Shown here one piece after another: positions 23,187-31,158 of a DNA stretch of 38,143 nt. The notes beneath the pieces were generated by a model. The model saw only the letters and a list, made by a program, of their open reading frames with translations. It did not search any database and was not told the origin of the DNA. Positions within the stretch are counted from its first letter, which is position 1, and every line of letters starts with the position of its first letter. Source of the stretch: Chthoniobacter flavus Ellin428. Its GTDB lineage: Bacteria; Verrucomicrobiota; Verrucomicrobiia; Chthoniobacterales; Chthoniobacteraceae. Both the position numbers and the translations under genes were made by a program. The DNA is taken from contig NZ_ABVL01000039.1 of the NCBI RefSeq assembly GCF_000173075.1, positions 1 to 38,143 on the forward strand, given 5' to 3'.

Positions 23187-24823
23187 GCGGCCGAAACGGG
23201 AGGCACGGTGGACCGCGAGGCTGGAAAGGGCGTCTCCCGGCGATCGGTCTTCGCGTCGGGATAAGCCACGCGGCTGTGCATCATACTTTGCAAGGTGCGC
23301 CGGAAACTTTCGGCGACTTCCTCCAACTCACGCATCGTGAGATCACACTCCTTGAGCTGCCCGTCGAGCAGGCGCTTCTCGATGATGTCCTTGATGAGCT
23401 GGTCGATTTTCTGCGGGGTCACGCGATCGAGGCTGCGCGAGGCGCTTTCGATGCAATCGGCAAGGCTGATGATCGCCGCTTCACGCGTCTGCGGCCGCGG
23501 ACCGCTGTAACGGAAGCTCTCTTCGCGGACCTCGGGGATATCTTCCTCGCGAATGTTCATGATCTTGCCGCCGGCGCGTGCGTCCTCCTGCTGTTGCAGG
23601 GCGCGCTTGTAGAAGAAATAGGCGAGCGACGTGCCGTGGTGCTGCTGGATGACGTCGATGATTTCCTGGTTGAGGCCGTGCTTGAGCGCCAGGTCCACGC
23701 CTTCCTTCACGTGGGCGATGATGATCAGCGCGCTCATCGTGGGGGCGAGTTCATCGTGCGGATTGCGGTCGCGCCGCATGTTTTCGGTAAAGTATTCCGG
23801 CTTCACCAGCTTGCCAATGTCGTGAAAGTAAGAGCACACGCGGCACATGGAGGCGCTGGCCCCGATGGTCTCGGCGGCGGCTTCCGAGAGATTCGCGACG
23901 ACGAGACTGTGGTGATACGTGCCGGGCGCCTCCATGATGAGACGCTTGAGCAGCGGGTGGTTCAGGTCCGCGAGCTCCAGCCACGAGATATTCGTGGTGA
24001 TGCGGAAGGCGCCCTCGAAGATCGGTAGCGCGCCGCTGACCATGAAGCCGGTGACGATGCCGCTGCCGATGGCGACCAGGCTCTGCAGGCCGATGATCTT
24101 CCAATTCGTCCCGCCAAGAGATTCCCAGATGATCGGCCCGATCATGCCGAAGATGAGCGCCAGGATCCAGGTCGAGAGCCCGACGAAGAACCCGGCGCGG
24201 ACCAGGCGGACGCGCCGGCGCACTTCCAGCGTGATGAAGACGGCGATGAACCCGCTGATGAGGCTCATCACCAAAAAGATCGCATCGATACTGCGATAGA
24301 CCAGCGCGCCCCACAGGCTGACAAAGATCGCCGCGTAGATGCCGTGGTTCTTTCCGAGCAACACGGATAGGACGAGCGGAGCAAAAGCGTAGGGGACACA
24401 GAGCTTCCAGAGCTGCTGCCGCTCCAGGCCGCTCAAGCCATCCGGCGAGATCATGCCCTTGAGGATCTGGTTGTCCGCAGTGACGAGGATGAGCTTGACG
24501 ATGCCGAGATGCACCAGCATGACGCCAAACATCAGCACCAGCCGCGAATTGCGCTCGAAGGTCTTGGGATGATTGATCCAGAGCTGGGCCAGCGCGGTGA
24601 GGAAGATCAGCACAGCGATGAAGACCTTCTCCATCGGTTGCGAGCGCAGGTCCGAATAGATGATCGCCGCGAGGCCGAGGATGAACCCGACGCAAATCGC
24701 GACCTTGGCCAACGGCCCATATTCGAGCGCCTGCAGCCATTCGCTCTCCGTCCGGCGGCGGCGTAGCTTCGAGGAAGCCAATCCCTTTTTTACCAATCGC
24801 TGTCTTTCAAAAAAACCGAGCAT
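23183..24823 (-). CDS. Multi-pass membrane HD-domain phosphohydrolase (PgpH-like)
   Basis: The 546-residue protein has about seven or eight membrane helices (roughly residues 35-290, starting AKVAICVGFILGLAAII). A cytoplasmic HD domain follows with EAPGTYHHSLVVANLSEAAA (H304-H305), CSYFHDIGKL (H334-D335), NPHDELAPTMSALIIIAHV and IIDVIQQHHGTSLAYFFY. This is the 7TM-HD family whose Gram-positive member PgpH degrades cyclic di-AMP. The large extracellular domain that precedes the helices in PgpH (over 700 residues) is absent. A cyclic-dinucleotide or other nucleotide substrate is inferred. It lies between phoH (42-base gap) and ybeY (4-base overlap). Confidence 0.88.
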   Translation of the reverse strand: MLGFFERQRLVKKGLASSKLRRRRTESEWLQALEYGPLAKVAICVGFILGLAAIIYSDLRSQPMEKVFIAVLIFLTALAQLWINHPKTFERNSRLVLMFGVMLVHLGIVKLILVTADNQILKGMISPDGLSGLERQQLWKLCVPYAFAPLVLSVLLGKNHGIYAAIFVSLWGALVYRSIDAIFLVMSLISGFIAVFITLEVRRRVRLVRAGFFVGLSTWILALIFGMIGPIIWESLGGTNWKIIGLQSLVAIGSGIVTGFMVSGALPIFEGAFRITTNISWLELADLNHPLLKRLIMEAPGTYHHSLVVANLSEAAAETIGASASMCRVCSYFHDIGKLVKPEYFTENMRRDRNPHDELAPTMSALIIIAHVKEGVDLALKHGLNQEIIDVIQQHHGTSLAYFFYKRALQQQEDARAGGKIMNIREEDIPEVREESFRYSGPRPQTREAAIISLADCIESASRSLDRVTPQKIDQLIKDIIEKRLLDGQLKECDLTMRELEEVAESFRRTLQSMMHSRVAYPDAKTDRRETPFPASRSTVPPVSAA

Positions 24824-24865
24824 GGGCTGGGCGGGGAAGGAGGTTCGGGCCGGAGTTTGAGAAAA

Positions 24866-25849
24866 TCAATGCTTCGTTTCCGGCTCCGCCGTTCCGCGAT
24901 GGCGGCGATAGGCCCGGACGATGGATTGGACGAGTTCGTGCCGGATCACGTCCTTGTCGCCAAAGTGGCAGAAAGCGATGCCTTCCACATGTTTCAGCGC
25001 CTGCATGGCCTCGACCAGTCCGGAACGCTTGTTGGACGGCAGGTCGATCTGCGTGTGGTCGCCGGTGATCACCGCCTTGGAGTCCGCCCCGAGGCGGGTG
25101 AGGAACATGAACATCTGCTCGGTGGTCGTGTTCTGCGCTTCGTCGAGGACGACAAAGGCGCGACTGAGCGTGCGGCCACGCATGTAGGCGAGGGGGGCGA
25201 TCTCGATGATTCCGCGCTCCATGAGCCGCTGCAACTCCTCCGAGTCGATCATGTCGTAAAGCGCATCGTAGAGCGGACGCAGATACGGCATGATCTTTTC
25301 CTTCAGATCGCCCGGCAGGAAGCCGAGGGCCTCGCCGGCTTCCACGGCCGGACGGGTGAGGATGATGCGCGTGACCTGCTCCTTCTTCAGCGCGGCTACC
25401 GCCGTGGCCATGGCCAGATAGGTCTTGCCCGTGCCAGCCGGGCCGACGCCGAAGATCATGTCGTGGCTCTGGATGGCCTGCAGATAGGCCTTCTGCCCCG
25501 CGGTCTTCGGGACGATCGGGGGGCGCTTGGGCGAGGTGAGGACCTTGGTCTCGAGCAGCACCTCCAGCGGGGTTTCCTCGGGTTCGGTCACGGAGCGGAG
25601 CGCGTGAAGAAACTCGTGTTTCCGGATGCTCACGCCGCCCTGCCGCGCGTGTTCGAGCTGGTCGAAAACGCGGCGTGTCTGCTCGATGCGGTCCGTCGCG
25701 CCTTCCACCCGCAGCCAGCCGTCGCGCGTCGTCACCCGGACGTCGAGCGTCTTTTCGAGAGTTTTGAGCAACGCGAGATCGTTGCCGTAGAGCGATTGCA
25801 GGACGCGAGCGCTCTCGAATTGTAGAGTTTGAGCGTCAGTTACGGACAC
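24866..25849 (-). CDS. PhoH-family ATPase (PhoH/PhoL)
   Basis: The roughly 327-residue cytoplasmic ATPase has an N-terminal KH-like region (LYGNDLALLKTLEKTLDVRVTTRDGWLRVEG). The PhoH domain shows Walker A GVGPAGTGKTYLA, TRPAVEAGEALGFLPGDL, Walker B FVVLDEAQNTT and the ending GDHTQIDLP. Family members are linked to RNA metabolism together with YbeY. The open frame extends upstream to an ATG at 25918, but its first 20 or so residues (FRQAQGPELAEG...) are an intergenic repeat translated in frame. GTG at 25849 is therefore the more plausible start. It heads the phoH-HD-ybeY block. Confidence 0.92.
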   Translation of the reverse strand: MSVTDAQTLQFESARVLQSLYGNDLALLKTLEKTLDVRVTTRDGWLRVEGATDRIEQTRRVFDQLEHARQGGVSIRKHEFLHALRSVTEPEETPLEVLLETKVLTSPKRPPIVPKTAGQKAYLQAIQSHDMIFGVGPAGTGKTYLAMATAVAALKKEQVTRIILTRPAVEAGEALGFLPGDLKEKIMPYLRPLYDALYDMIDSEELQRLMERGIIEIAPLAYMRGRTLSRAFVVLDEAQNTTTEQMFMFLTRLGADSKAVITGDHTQIDLPSNKRSGLVEAMQALKHVEGIAFCHFGDKDVIRHELVQSIVRAYRRHRGTAEPETKH

Positions 25850-25875
25850 AGGAGAGAGGGCGCACTGGCCATAGT

Positions 25876-25916
25876 GCCCTTCGGCGAGCTCGGGGCCTTG
25901 CGCCTGTCGAAACGGC
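25876..25916. repeat. Recurrent intergenic repeat reading FRQAQGPELAEG on the minus strand
   Basis: The stretch CCCTTCGGCGAGCTCGGGGC followed by CTTGCGCCTGTCGAAA is a GC-rich repeat that, from memory, recurs in many bacterial genomes and yields spurious N-terminal extensions such as FRQAQGPELAEG. A GTCGAAA word recurs on the other side at about 25943. It accounts for the 5' extension of the phoH frame. No other gene is seen in 25850-26035. Confidence 0.55.
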
Positions 25917-26035
25917 ACCGCGGAAAGCCCGCGCCTTCAGCCGGTCGAAAAGGCGCCGGAAGTGGGAGGTATGCCGGCCGGCCAGGCATCCAGGCGGACG
26001 ACTGCGGCCAATCGTCCCGACCACACGACTTCGTG

Positions 26036-26470
26036 TTATTTGAAACCATAGGCGAGCGACCAATAGGTCCGCTCATCAGGGGATTTTTCCACTTCCACGA
26101 TCAGATAATAGGAGCCGGTCTTCTTCGGGACCACGCGGGCGGCGGCGAAGTGCGGCTTCTGCCAGGACTCGGCTTCGGCGAGGTTGCCGGCGCTATCGTA
26201 GATGTGGACGGAGATCTTGGCGGCCTTCTGGTCGGTGCCCATCCAGAACCAGTATTCGTTGCCCTTGAAGAGCTGGTGGACGATGGCCTTGGTGGTCTTG
26301 ACCGGCAGGTCGCCACCCCAGTAATCCTCACGGACGGTGAAGCCCTCCTTCACATAGGGATCGGCCGCCTCGAGCGCGAACGAGAGCGCGTCATCGATGG
26401 TGGCCCGCGCCGGACCGGCGCCCAACGACAGGAGTAAAAGAACAAGAACGAGAGGAGCGAAACGTTTCAC
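26036..26470 (-). CDS. Secreted hypothetical protein (144 residues)
   Basis: GTG at 26470 gives a clean signal peptide (KRFAPLVLVLLLLSLGAGPARA), followed by a compact alpha/beta stretch: TIDDALSFALEAADPYVKEGFTVREDYWGGDLP, HQLFKGNEYWFWMGTDQKAAKISVHIYDSAGN and a C-terminal KTGSYYLIVEVEKSP. The second half resembles small pre-peptidase-like beta-sandwiches, but I recognise no family. The start is 16 bases after the stop of the preceding gene, so the two are probably co-transcribed. The frame upstream to 26572 overlaps that gene and is ignored. Confidence 0.7.
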   Translation of the reverse strand: MKRFAPLVLVLLLLSLGAGPARATIDDALSFALEAADPYVKEGFTVREDYWGGDLPVKTTKAIVHQLFKGNEYWFWMGTDQKAAKISVHIYDSAGNLAEAESWQKPHFAAARVVPKKTGSYYLIVEVEKSPDERTYWSLAYGFK

Positions 26471-26486
26471 AAAAGAAGTTCGAAGA

Positions 26487-27297
26487 TTAAGGCGCCTTTG
26501 AGTTGATCGATTTAGTGAGCTCGGAGGTGATGCGATTGATTTCACCAACGGATTTTTCCGAAATCTCGGCATCGTCGGTCAGTCCGATCAGCGGGCGGAT
26601 CTCGAGAATGCCCTTCTGAACGCGGGTGACGATGGGGTTGGCCTTGTATTTCGGCTTCAAGGTGGAGAGACGGCGTTCAAAGTAGTCGAGCAACACCGGC
26701 TGGTGCAAAAGTTCGGCGCCATCCTTGGTGTAGGACTTGCCGACCACGGCGGTCAGGGCTTCGGTGCCGCGGATCCAGCCGCCGAGGCTGACGAGTTGGG
26801 AAAGGGCTTCACTGTTCAACTTCACCATCACCTTCTTCACGTCGTCGAGGGTTCCATCGAGCTCCTTGCGAACGCCGTTCCAGTCTTTTTTGTCGGCCGC
26901 ATCGGTGATGGCCTGCGCCCGCTTCTTCACCTCGGCACCGACGCCGAGTGGCGTGGAAAGCGACAGCACACTTTTGCCGATTTGTTTAACCTGGTTTGCA
27001 TCTTCGGCTTCGACCGCGATGAAGCCTTCGGCGATGACCGAGCCGAGCATCAGCGCGATCTGCGGGCTTTCGCCGGTCGGTTGGACCACGCCATTGATGG
27101 GACGTTGCACACTCACCCAGCTGGGCTTGCCGAGCTTGTCCAGCACTCCGAAGATTTCGCTTGGAACCGGAACGACAACGTCGTCGATCAACTTGGATTG
27201 GGACGGGCAGCTTACTGACGTCGATATGGGCTGGCGGCTCGGCAGCAATAACGGACAAAGGCAACGCAACGAGCGCCAAAGCGAGAGCTTTCTTCAT
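26487..27297 (-). CDS. Secreted hypothetical protein with one apparent frameshift
   Basis: The gene probably starts at ATG 27297, in a frame encoding a signal peptide (MKKALALALVALPLSVIAAE) followed by PPAHIDVSKLPVP. Near 27190-27200 the frame must shift by one base to continue as SKLIDDVVVPVPSEIFGVLDKLGKPSW, which runs to the stop at 26487. The restored protein is about 269 residues, mostly helical (DAADKKDWNGVRKELDGTLDDVKKVMVKLNSEAL), with no recognised family. The shift fits one lost base in CTGCCCGTCCCAATCCAAG, on the minus strand. This is the second gene in the window with an indel. It is followed by the small secreted gene at 26036-26470. Confidence 0.65.
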
Positions 27298-27419
27298 AGA
27301 ATGACGGAACATCCAAGGGAAATGGGCTTTACTCAAGCAAACGCATCGGCAGGCGGGCAAGTAATCTTTTTGGGGACGGTTGTTTGCGGTTTGGCCATGA
27401 CACGGCTTGCTGACGCTCT

Positions 27420-27520
27420 CAGTTCGTTTCTGAAGCCCCCTTTGCGCCTTGGAGAATCCAAAAAATTTGCGGGGGAGGGTAGGGTTGGACGAGGTTGGAC
27501 CAATTTTTCCACGCGCCCTC
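27420..27520. repeat. GGTTGGAC-containing repeat tract
   Basis: The words GGGTTGGAC and GAGGTTGGACC (about 27482-27502) lie next to a GGAGAATCCAAAAAATTT tract. It is repeat-like non-coding sequence at one edge of the AAACCGTGCGG cluster. Frames on both strands are open here only because stops happen to be absent. No gene is supported between 27298 and 27893. Confidence 0.4.
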
Positions 27521-27560
27521 TACGAGCGCGCCGAACGTTCCTTCGCTTCCTTGTTTCCCA

Positions 27561-27771
27561 CTTTCCGCACGGCTTGCTCGCAGCCAATAAAACATTTTCC
27601 GCACGGTTTTCAAACCGTGCGGAAAAAACTGTGCGCCTCGTCCAAACCGTGCGCCGCACGTTCCGCACGGTTTTGTCCCTGTATATAGGACAAACCGTGC
27701 GGAAGCGTGCGGTTGCACCCAAAAGCCTGAAGTCTTCATTCCAAACCGTGCGGAAAAACCGTGCGGAAAAT
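27561..27771. repeat. Cluster of AAACCGTGCGG motifs in both orientations
   Basis: Seven exact copies of CCGCACGG or its complement CCGTGCGG start at 27565, 27599, 27615, 27663, 27695, 27746 and 27759, most flanked by AAA/TTT, plus partial copies near 27647 and 27705. Copies two and three form a perfect 15-bp hairpin (TTTTCCGCACGGTTT 27595-27609; complement 27612-27626) with a 2-base loop. Copies four and five form another (27661-27678 with 27688-27704, one bulge). Copies six and seven are direct repeats 13 bases apart. The spacing is irregular and there are no spacers, so it is not CRISPR. Multi-site protein binding or a folded RNA are both possible. Confidence 0.85.
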
Positions 27772-27893
27772 CCGGATGATTTCCCCAATGGAGCCACCGT
27801 TGCCGGCGCGTTTCGGATCGAAATGGCGCACCCGTCCTCTCGCACCCGATTAAAACACCTCACAGGAAACCTGTCGACGCATGCCTTGGACAT

Positions 27894-28157
27894 CTATCTG
27901 GTGAGTCGATCATACTCCGAATGGTGTCCGATCCAGACCCACACCATGTGTTCGCCTTTCCGGTGGCCGAGTGCGCGATACTGCCGCCCGATTCGGACTG
28001 ACCAGAGCGATTCGTGCCCTTCGAGTTTCTTGAAGTGCAACGAACCGTGCCCCGGATCGTCCTGCTAGACCAAATAGGCCTTGTCCGCGAGTCCGCGGAT
28101 CTCCGCAGGGAGCTTGGCGTATTGCTGCCAGAATTGTGGGGTTGTTTTGGAGATCAC
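27894..28157 (-). pseudogene. RelE/ParE-superfamily toxin, interrupted by an in-frame TAG
   Basis: Reading from GTG 28157 on the minus strand gives MISKTTPQFWQQYAKLPAEI to AYLV, a TAG stop at codon 31 (28065-28067), then the same frame continues QDDPGHGSLHFKKLEGHESL...WSVRIGRQYRALGHRKGEHM...WIGHHSEYDRL to a final stop at 27894. The pattern FWxxYxxLP, DPxHxSLHFKKL, WSVRIGxxYRAL and HxEYDR is that of ribosome-dependent RelE/ParE-like toxins. Tryptophan TGG mutated to TAG is the simplest origin of the stop. GTG overlaps the antitoxin stop, the usual coupling of such pairs. The toxin is therefore probably inactive, unless the amber codon is a sequence error. Confidence 0.78.
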
Positions 28158-28375
28158 GATTGCGACTTGCCCGGCCAATCCCGCAACTCTCCCTTTCGGA
28201 TGGCGTCTTCCCCCTCACGGACCAGAAAATCCAGTTTGCCAGCCTTGGCATCGGCTTGCATTTGTCGATCCCACGCATCCTCGAACTCGACTTCGCGCAG
28301 CTTCTCGAGAAACTCATCCTTCTCCTCTGCGGAGAGGTGTTTCACGGCATCGATAATCTCGGCGACGGTGCTCAT
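28154..28375 (-). CDS. Antitoxin of a type II toxin-antitoxin pair
   Basis: The 73-residue, highly charged helical protein (MSTVAEIIDAVKHLSAEEKD...EFLEKLREVEFEDAWDRQM...LVREGEDAIRKGELRDW) resembles small antitoxins that wrap a RelE/ParE toxin, with the toxin-binding part C-terminal. The stop overlaps the toxin GTG. The frame is intact, so the antitoxin may outlive its broken toxin. The precise antitoxin family is not recognised. It stands 43 bases after the M60 peptidase stop, same strand. Confidence 0.75.
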   Translation of the reverse strand: MSTVAEIIDAVKHLSAEEKDEFLEKLREVEFEDAWDRQMQADAKAGKLDFLVREGEDAIRKGELRDWPGKSQS

Positions 28376-28417
28376 GCTGATAAACTAGCGTCCGCAAAAT
28401 GAATCGGCAACCATGAC

Positions 28418-30685
28418 CTAACTCTTCGGCCAATCCGCCGGCATCCATGCGGGCAGGCTGTTGATCGATTCGCGGGCCGTGGTGCTGGTCGGGATGCCCC
28501 ACGCATCGAAGAACGGGCCCAGATTCTTCCCGGCCGCCTTGGAGAAGCGGACCAGCCATTGGTCGTGTTTCTCTTCGTCGGTTTTGGGGCGCTGTTCCTT
28601 CGACAGGTCGCGGTATTCGGCGAAGACTTTTTTGTACGTCTCCCAGCCGAAACCGACGCGCAGTTGGTGATACATGATGAGCGCGAGGAAAGGGTCGCTC
28701 TTCCAGCGGTTGAATTTATCCGTGCTGCTGAGGTAGCCGCGCAGGCGTTTCTCGACGGCCTCGGGTTTCATGGCGTCGTGGCCCTGGCCGGGCGGTTTGC
28801 CGCAGAGCGTTTCCATGCAATAGAGCGAGAAGAGATTGCACGTAACCTCCACGGTGCCGTCGAAGGTCCAGTCGCCGACCTGGTGGTTGTGGCCGAGTTC
28901 GTGGAAGTGGCCCCAACTGCCCTGCTTCATTTCGACGAGGGAGAGCGAGTGCTCCACGCTCTTGTCGAGCGGGGTCATAATGGGATAGCCGCTGTGCATG
29001 TAACCGGCGGAGATTTGCACATCGGGGACGATGCGCTCGGGGCGCTTGCGCTCGTGCGGGATGGTGGCGAGATCGGCCTCGGCGTCGAGAATCTGGTCCC
29101 AGAATTTCAGCAGCGCCTCGGGATCGTCTAGCTGGCGGATCTTTTCCGACGGCACGCTGAGGATCACTTTCTTTGTCTCGAGCTCGGCCCACGGCGCGGG
29201 AGCCATGCGCAGGCGCATCTTCCACTCCAGGAGTTTCGTTTCGCCGAGCACGAAGCGGGGCGACTCGACGCCGCCGCTGATGGCGACATTGACCTTCGCC
29301 GCGGTGAGCTTGTCGGGCACCTCGATGTAGATCAGGCCGCCAAAGGGATTCGCCGCGGTGCTGGCCGGAGTCTTGATGGGATCGCGACGTGAAATCTCGG
29401 GAGCGCGCTGCCATTTTTCGAGATGAAAGAGACTGTCGGAGTGGCAGCCAATGCGCACGGCGAGACCCTTGTCGGCGAGTTCGGCGGGCACCTGGACTTT
29501 GATGAGTTCGCCGGGCGCGGCGTAGAGTCCGGTGCTGTGCCAGGCGGGGACGCTGGTGTCGATGACGACGACGCGATTCGGAAGGCGCGGCGCATTCTTC
29601 GGTACCGCGCCGGGGAAGACGTCGGCGACGGGATTGGCGCGGATTTGCTCGGGCTTGGCGGTGCGATAGGCCTCGAGTTCTTGCGTGACGATGAGCCGCG
29701 CGATGGCGTTATCCGCGAGCAGGGGATGATCGGGGCGGGGGAAATCGGCCGCGCCCGGAGTAGCGGCGAGAGCCGCGAGGCGTGGGAGGAGCAGCGTGTC
29801 GGTAGGCGGCAGCGCGCGCAGGGCATCAGCCAGGGTGGCCCCGGCCTGGGCGAGTTGCTCGGGCGAGAGGATGACTTTCTTCGCGGAGTGATTGACGATG
29901 GCGTTGAGTGCGGCGGAGGCGTTCAGCAGCGTGAGGTCGCCGCCAGTGGTGTAGCCGGTCCTGGTGGATTTTTCCGGGGTGCCGGCGGTGAAGGCGAGGC
30001 CGGCGGGGACGAGCAGTTTGTTGCCGGCAAATTCGGTGGCGAGCAGCGTCTTGTCCTTGCCGCCGTAGAGCCAGCCCCAACCGGTGGCCGCGGTGACGAG
30101 CCCGCCGCCGCCGCGGACGAAGCGGGCGAGTTTTTCGATGTCATCGGGCTGGATCTTGTGGGCGTCGATGCAGACCACACGGACATTCGGCAGGCGTGTG
30201 TTCCAGTTCTTGCCGTCGAGCGCTTCGGCTTCGAGGCCGGCGCCCTTGAGGTGCGCGAGGAGCGAGGCATTGCCGACGACGCCGATCTTCGGCTTGGTCG
30301 ACGCGGTGGCGTCACCCGCTGCCCAGCGCGCGGCATTCACCAGCAGCGTGCCCGCGCCGCTGTCGAAAAAGCTGAGGTAGCCATTGTGTCCGAGGGCGAC
30401 GACGCGACCTTTTTCCCAGCGCGCCGCGGCGACCACGGGGAGCTCGGCCTTCTTGCCCTCCTTGCCCGCGACGACGGCGAAGGCCTGCGGTCCAAACGCG
30501 CAAACGCCGCCGGGAACGCCGGTGGCCGGGAGTTCGCTCACGCCCTGGAGGAGCGCCGCGCGATCCGTGTCGAAATTCGCCGTCGCGGGCGCGGAGACAG
30601 GCGAGGTGCTGGGCGCCAGCGCATTGACCGCGAAGAGCGGGGCCGGAGCGAGACAAAGAGCGATGACGGCAGGGGCGAATTTCAT
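28418..30685 (-). CDS. Secreted M60-like (enhancin-type) zinc metallopeptidase
   Basis: The roughly 755-residue protein has a signal peptide (MKFAPAVIALCLAPAPLFAVNA) from ATG 30685; a TTG start at 30712 would add nine residues. The N-terminal third (about 50-290) has repeated Rossmann-like segments (KIGVVGNASLLAHLKGAGLEAEAL) resembling a GATase-like domain often found in M60 proteins. The central part is beta-rich. The C-terminal catalytic region has the HExxH motif in GHFHELGHNHQVG (about residue 595) and a Glu 18 residues on (DGTVEVT), fitting the gluzincin HEXXH-(8,28)-E signature of M60 peptidases that cut O-glycosylated mucins. No membrane anchor is seen. The substrate is inferred from family. 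Confidence 0.85.
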   Translation of the reverse strand: MKFAPAVIALCLAPAPLFAVNALAPSTSPVSAPATANFDTDRAALLQGVSELPATGVPGGVCAFGPQAFAVVAGKEGKKAELPVVAAARWEKGRVVALGHNGYLSFFDSGAGTLLVNAARWAAGDATASTKPKIGVVGNASLLAHLKGAGLEAEALDGKNWNTRLPNVRVVCIDAHKIQPDDIEKLARFVRGGGGLVTAATGWGWLYGGKDKTLLATEFAGNKLLVPAGLAFTAGTPEKSTRTGYTTGGDLTLLNASAALNAIVNHSAKKVILSPEQLAQAGATLADALRALPPTDTLLLPRLAALAATPGAADFPRPDHPLLADNAIARLIVTQELEAYRTAKPEQIRANPVADVFPGAVPKNAPRLPNRVVVIDTSVPAWHSTGLYAAPGELIKVQVPAELADKGLAVRIGCHSDSLFHLEKWQRAPEISRRDPIKTPASTAANPFGGLIYIEVPDKLTAAKVNVAISGGVESPRFVLGETKLLEWKMRLRMAPAPWAELETKKVILSVPSEKIRQLDDPEALLKFWDQILDAEADLATIPHERKRPERIVPDVQISAGYMHSGYPIMTPLDKSVEHSLSLVEMKQGSWGHFHELGHNHQVGDWTFDGTVEVTCNLFSLYCMETLCGKPPGQGHDAMKPEAVEKRLRGYLSSTDKFNRWKSDPFLALIMYHQLRVGFGWETYKKVFAEYRDLSKEQRPKTDEEKHDQWLVRFSKAAGKNLGPFFDAWGIPTSTTARESINSLPAWMPADWPKS

Positions 30686-30782
30686 TTGGAACAGCATCAG
30701 TGAAAATGCCAAGACTTAGCGCGTTTTGTTCAAAAACGATCGTTTTAGCGGGGGTTATGACACAATCGACCGCTGTCCTCTG

Positions 30783-30856
30783 TGGGAGCCCGTGGGATTT
30801 GAACCCACATCCACGGAAGCAGGCGCAGAGCCATTTGTGCACTGGCGCGCCAGTGC
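30783..30856 (-). other. tRNA-like 3' fragment with an adjacent 18-bp palindrome
   Basis: On the minus strand GTGGG-TTCAAAT-CCCAC forms a perfect T arm, followed by GGGCTCC and CACA in place of CCA. A partner GGAGTCG exists about 85 bases upstream (six pairings of seven, one a wobble), but no D arm or anticodon loop can be folded between them. Instead GCACTGGCGCGCCAGTGC (30839-30856), a perfect palindrome, lies there. This looks like a tRNA remnant, possibly an integration scar, rather than a working tRNA. The identity is unknown. Confidence 0.45.
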
Positions 30857-30930
30857 GCAACGACTCCAAAGTTTCGGACGTTGTCGCCGCATAACTTGTC
30901 TTTTCAAGGCGCAAGAGATAGCATTTGGCT

Positions 30931-31158
30931 ATGTCCGTGATCCTCACTGCAAACCGGGAATTGCCGATCCCCTTGGAGGTCTGCATTCAGCTTGGCCTGC
31001 ACGCGGGAGAGGAATTGGAGATCCTGGTTGAGCAGGATCGCTTGGTGGCGGTTCGGAAACCGGTGGCGCCGCGGGAGGATTTCCATTCGCTGATGGAGCG
31101 ATTAAGTTACGTGCAGGCTGGACGTCGCTTCAGTCGCGACGAAGCGAATGAGCGTTGA
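30931..31158 (+). CDS. vapB: VapB-type antitoxin (AbrB/SpoVT fold)
   Basis: The 75-residue protein starts MSVILTANRELPIPLEVCIQ (ATG 30931), a swapped-hairpin AbrB DNA-binding domain with LGLHAGEELEILVEQDRLVAVRK. The C-terminal third (EDFHSLMERLSYVQAGRRFSR) is the toxin-binding tail. It overlaps the VapC start by 11 bases, the usual coupling. It should repress its own promoter and neutralise VapC. Confidence 0.85.
   Translation: MSVILTANRELPIPLEVCIQLGLHAGEELEILVEQDRLVAVRKPVAPREDFHSLMERLSYVQAGRRFSRDEANER

Noticed and set aside
27561..27771. CRISPR array
   Set aside because: Motifs are 8-15 bp, occur in both orientations and are unevenly spaced.
27333..27893. Minus-strand open frame of 186 codons with repeated FRTV words
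   Set aside because: The FRTVW/TVRN words are the CCGTGCGG repeats translated; no start context or family similarity.
26737..28068. Plus-strand open frame of 443 codons across the repeat region
   Set aside because: It crosses the antisense of a secreted gene, the AAACCGTGCGG cluster and the broken toxin; the sequence is low-quality Arg/Ser-rich translation of repeats.
29423..30703. Plus-strand open frame of 426 codons opposite the M60 peptidase
   Set aside because: Gly/Arg/Glu-rich antisense shadow of a gene with an HExxH motif and signal peptide.
30783..30870. Complete tRNA or tmRNA gene
   Set aside because: Only the T arm and part of an acceptor stem can be folded; D and anticodon arms are missing and the 3' end is CACA.
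30726..31031. Plus-strand protein beginning in the tRNA-like region (WEPVGFEPT...)
   Set aside because: The peptide is the complement of a T arm; such VGFEPT peptides are common false translations of tRNA-like sequence.
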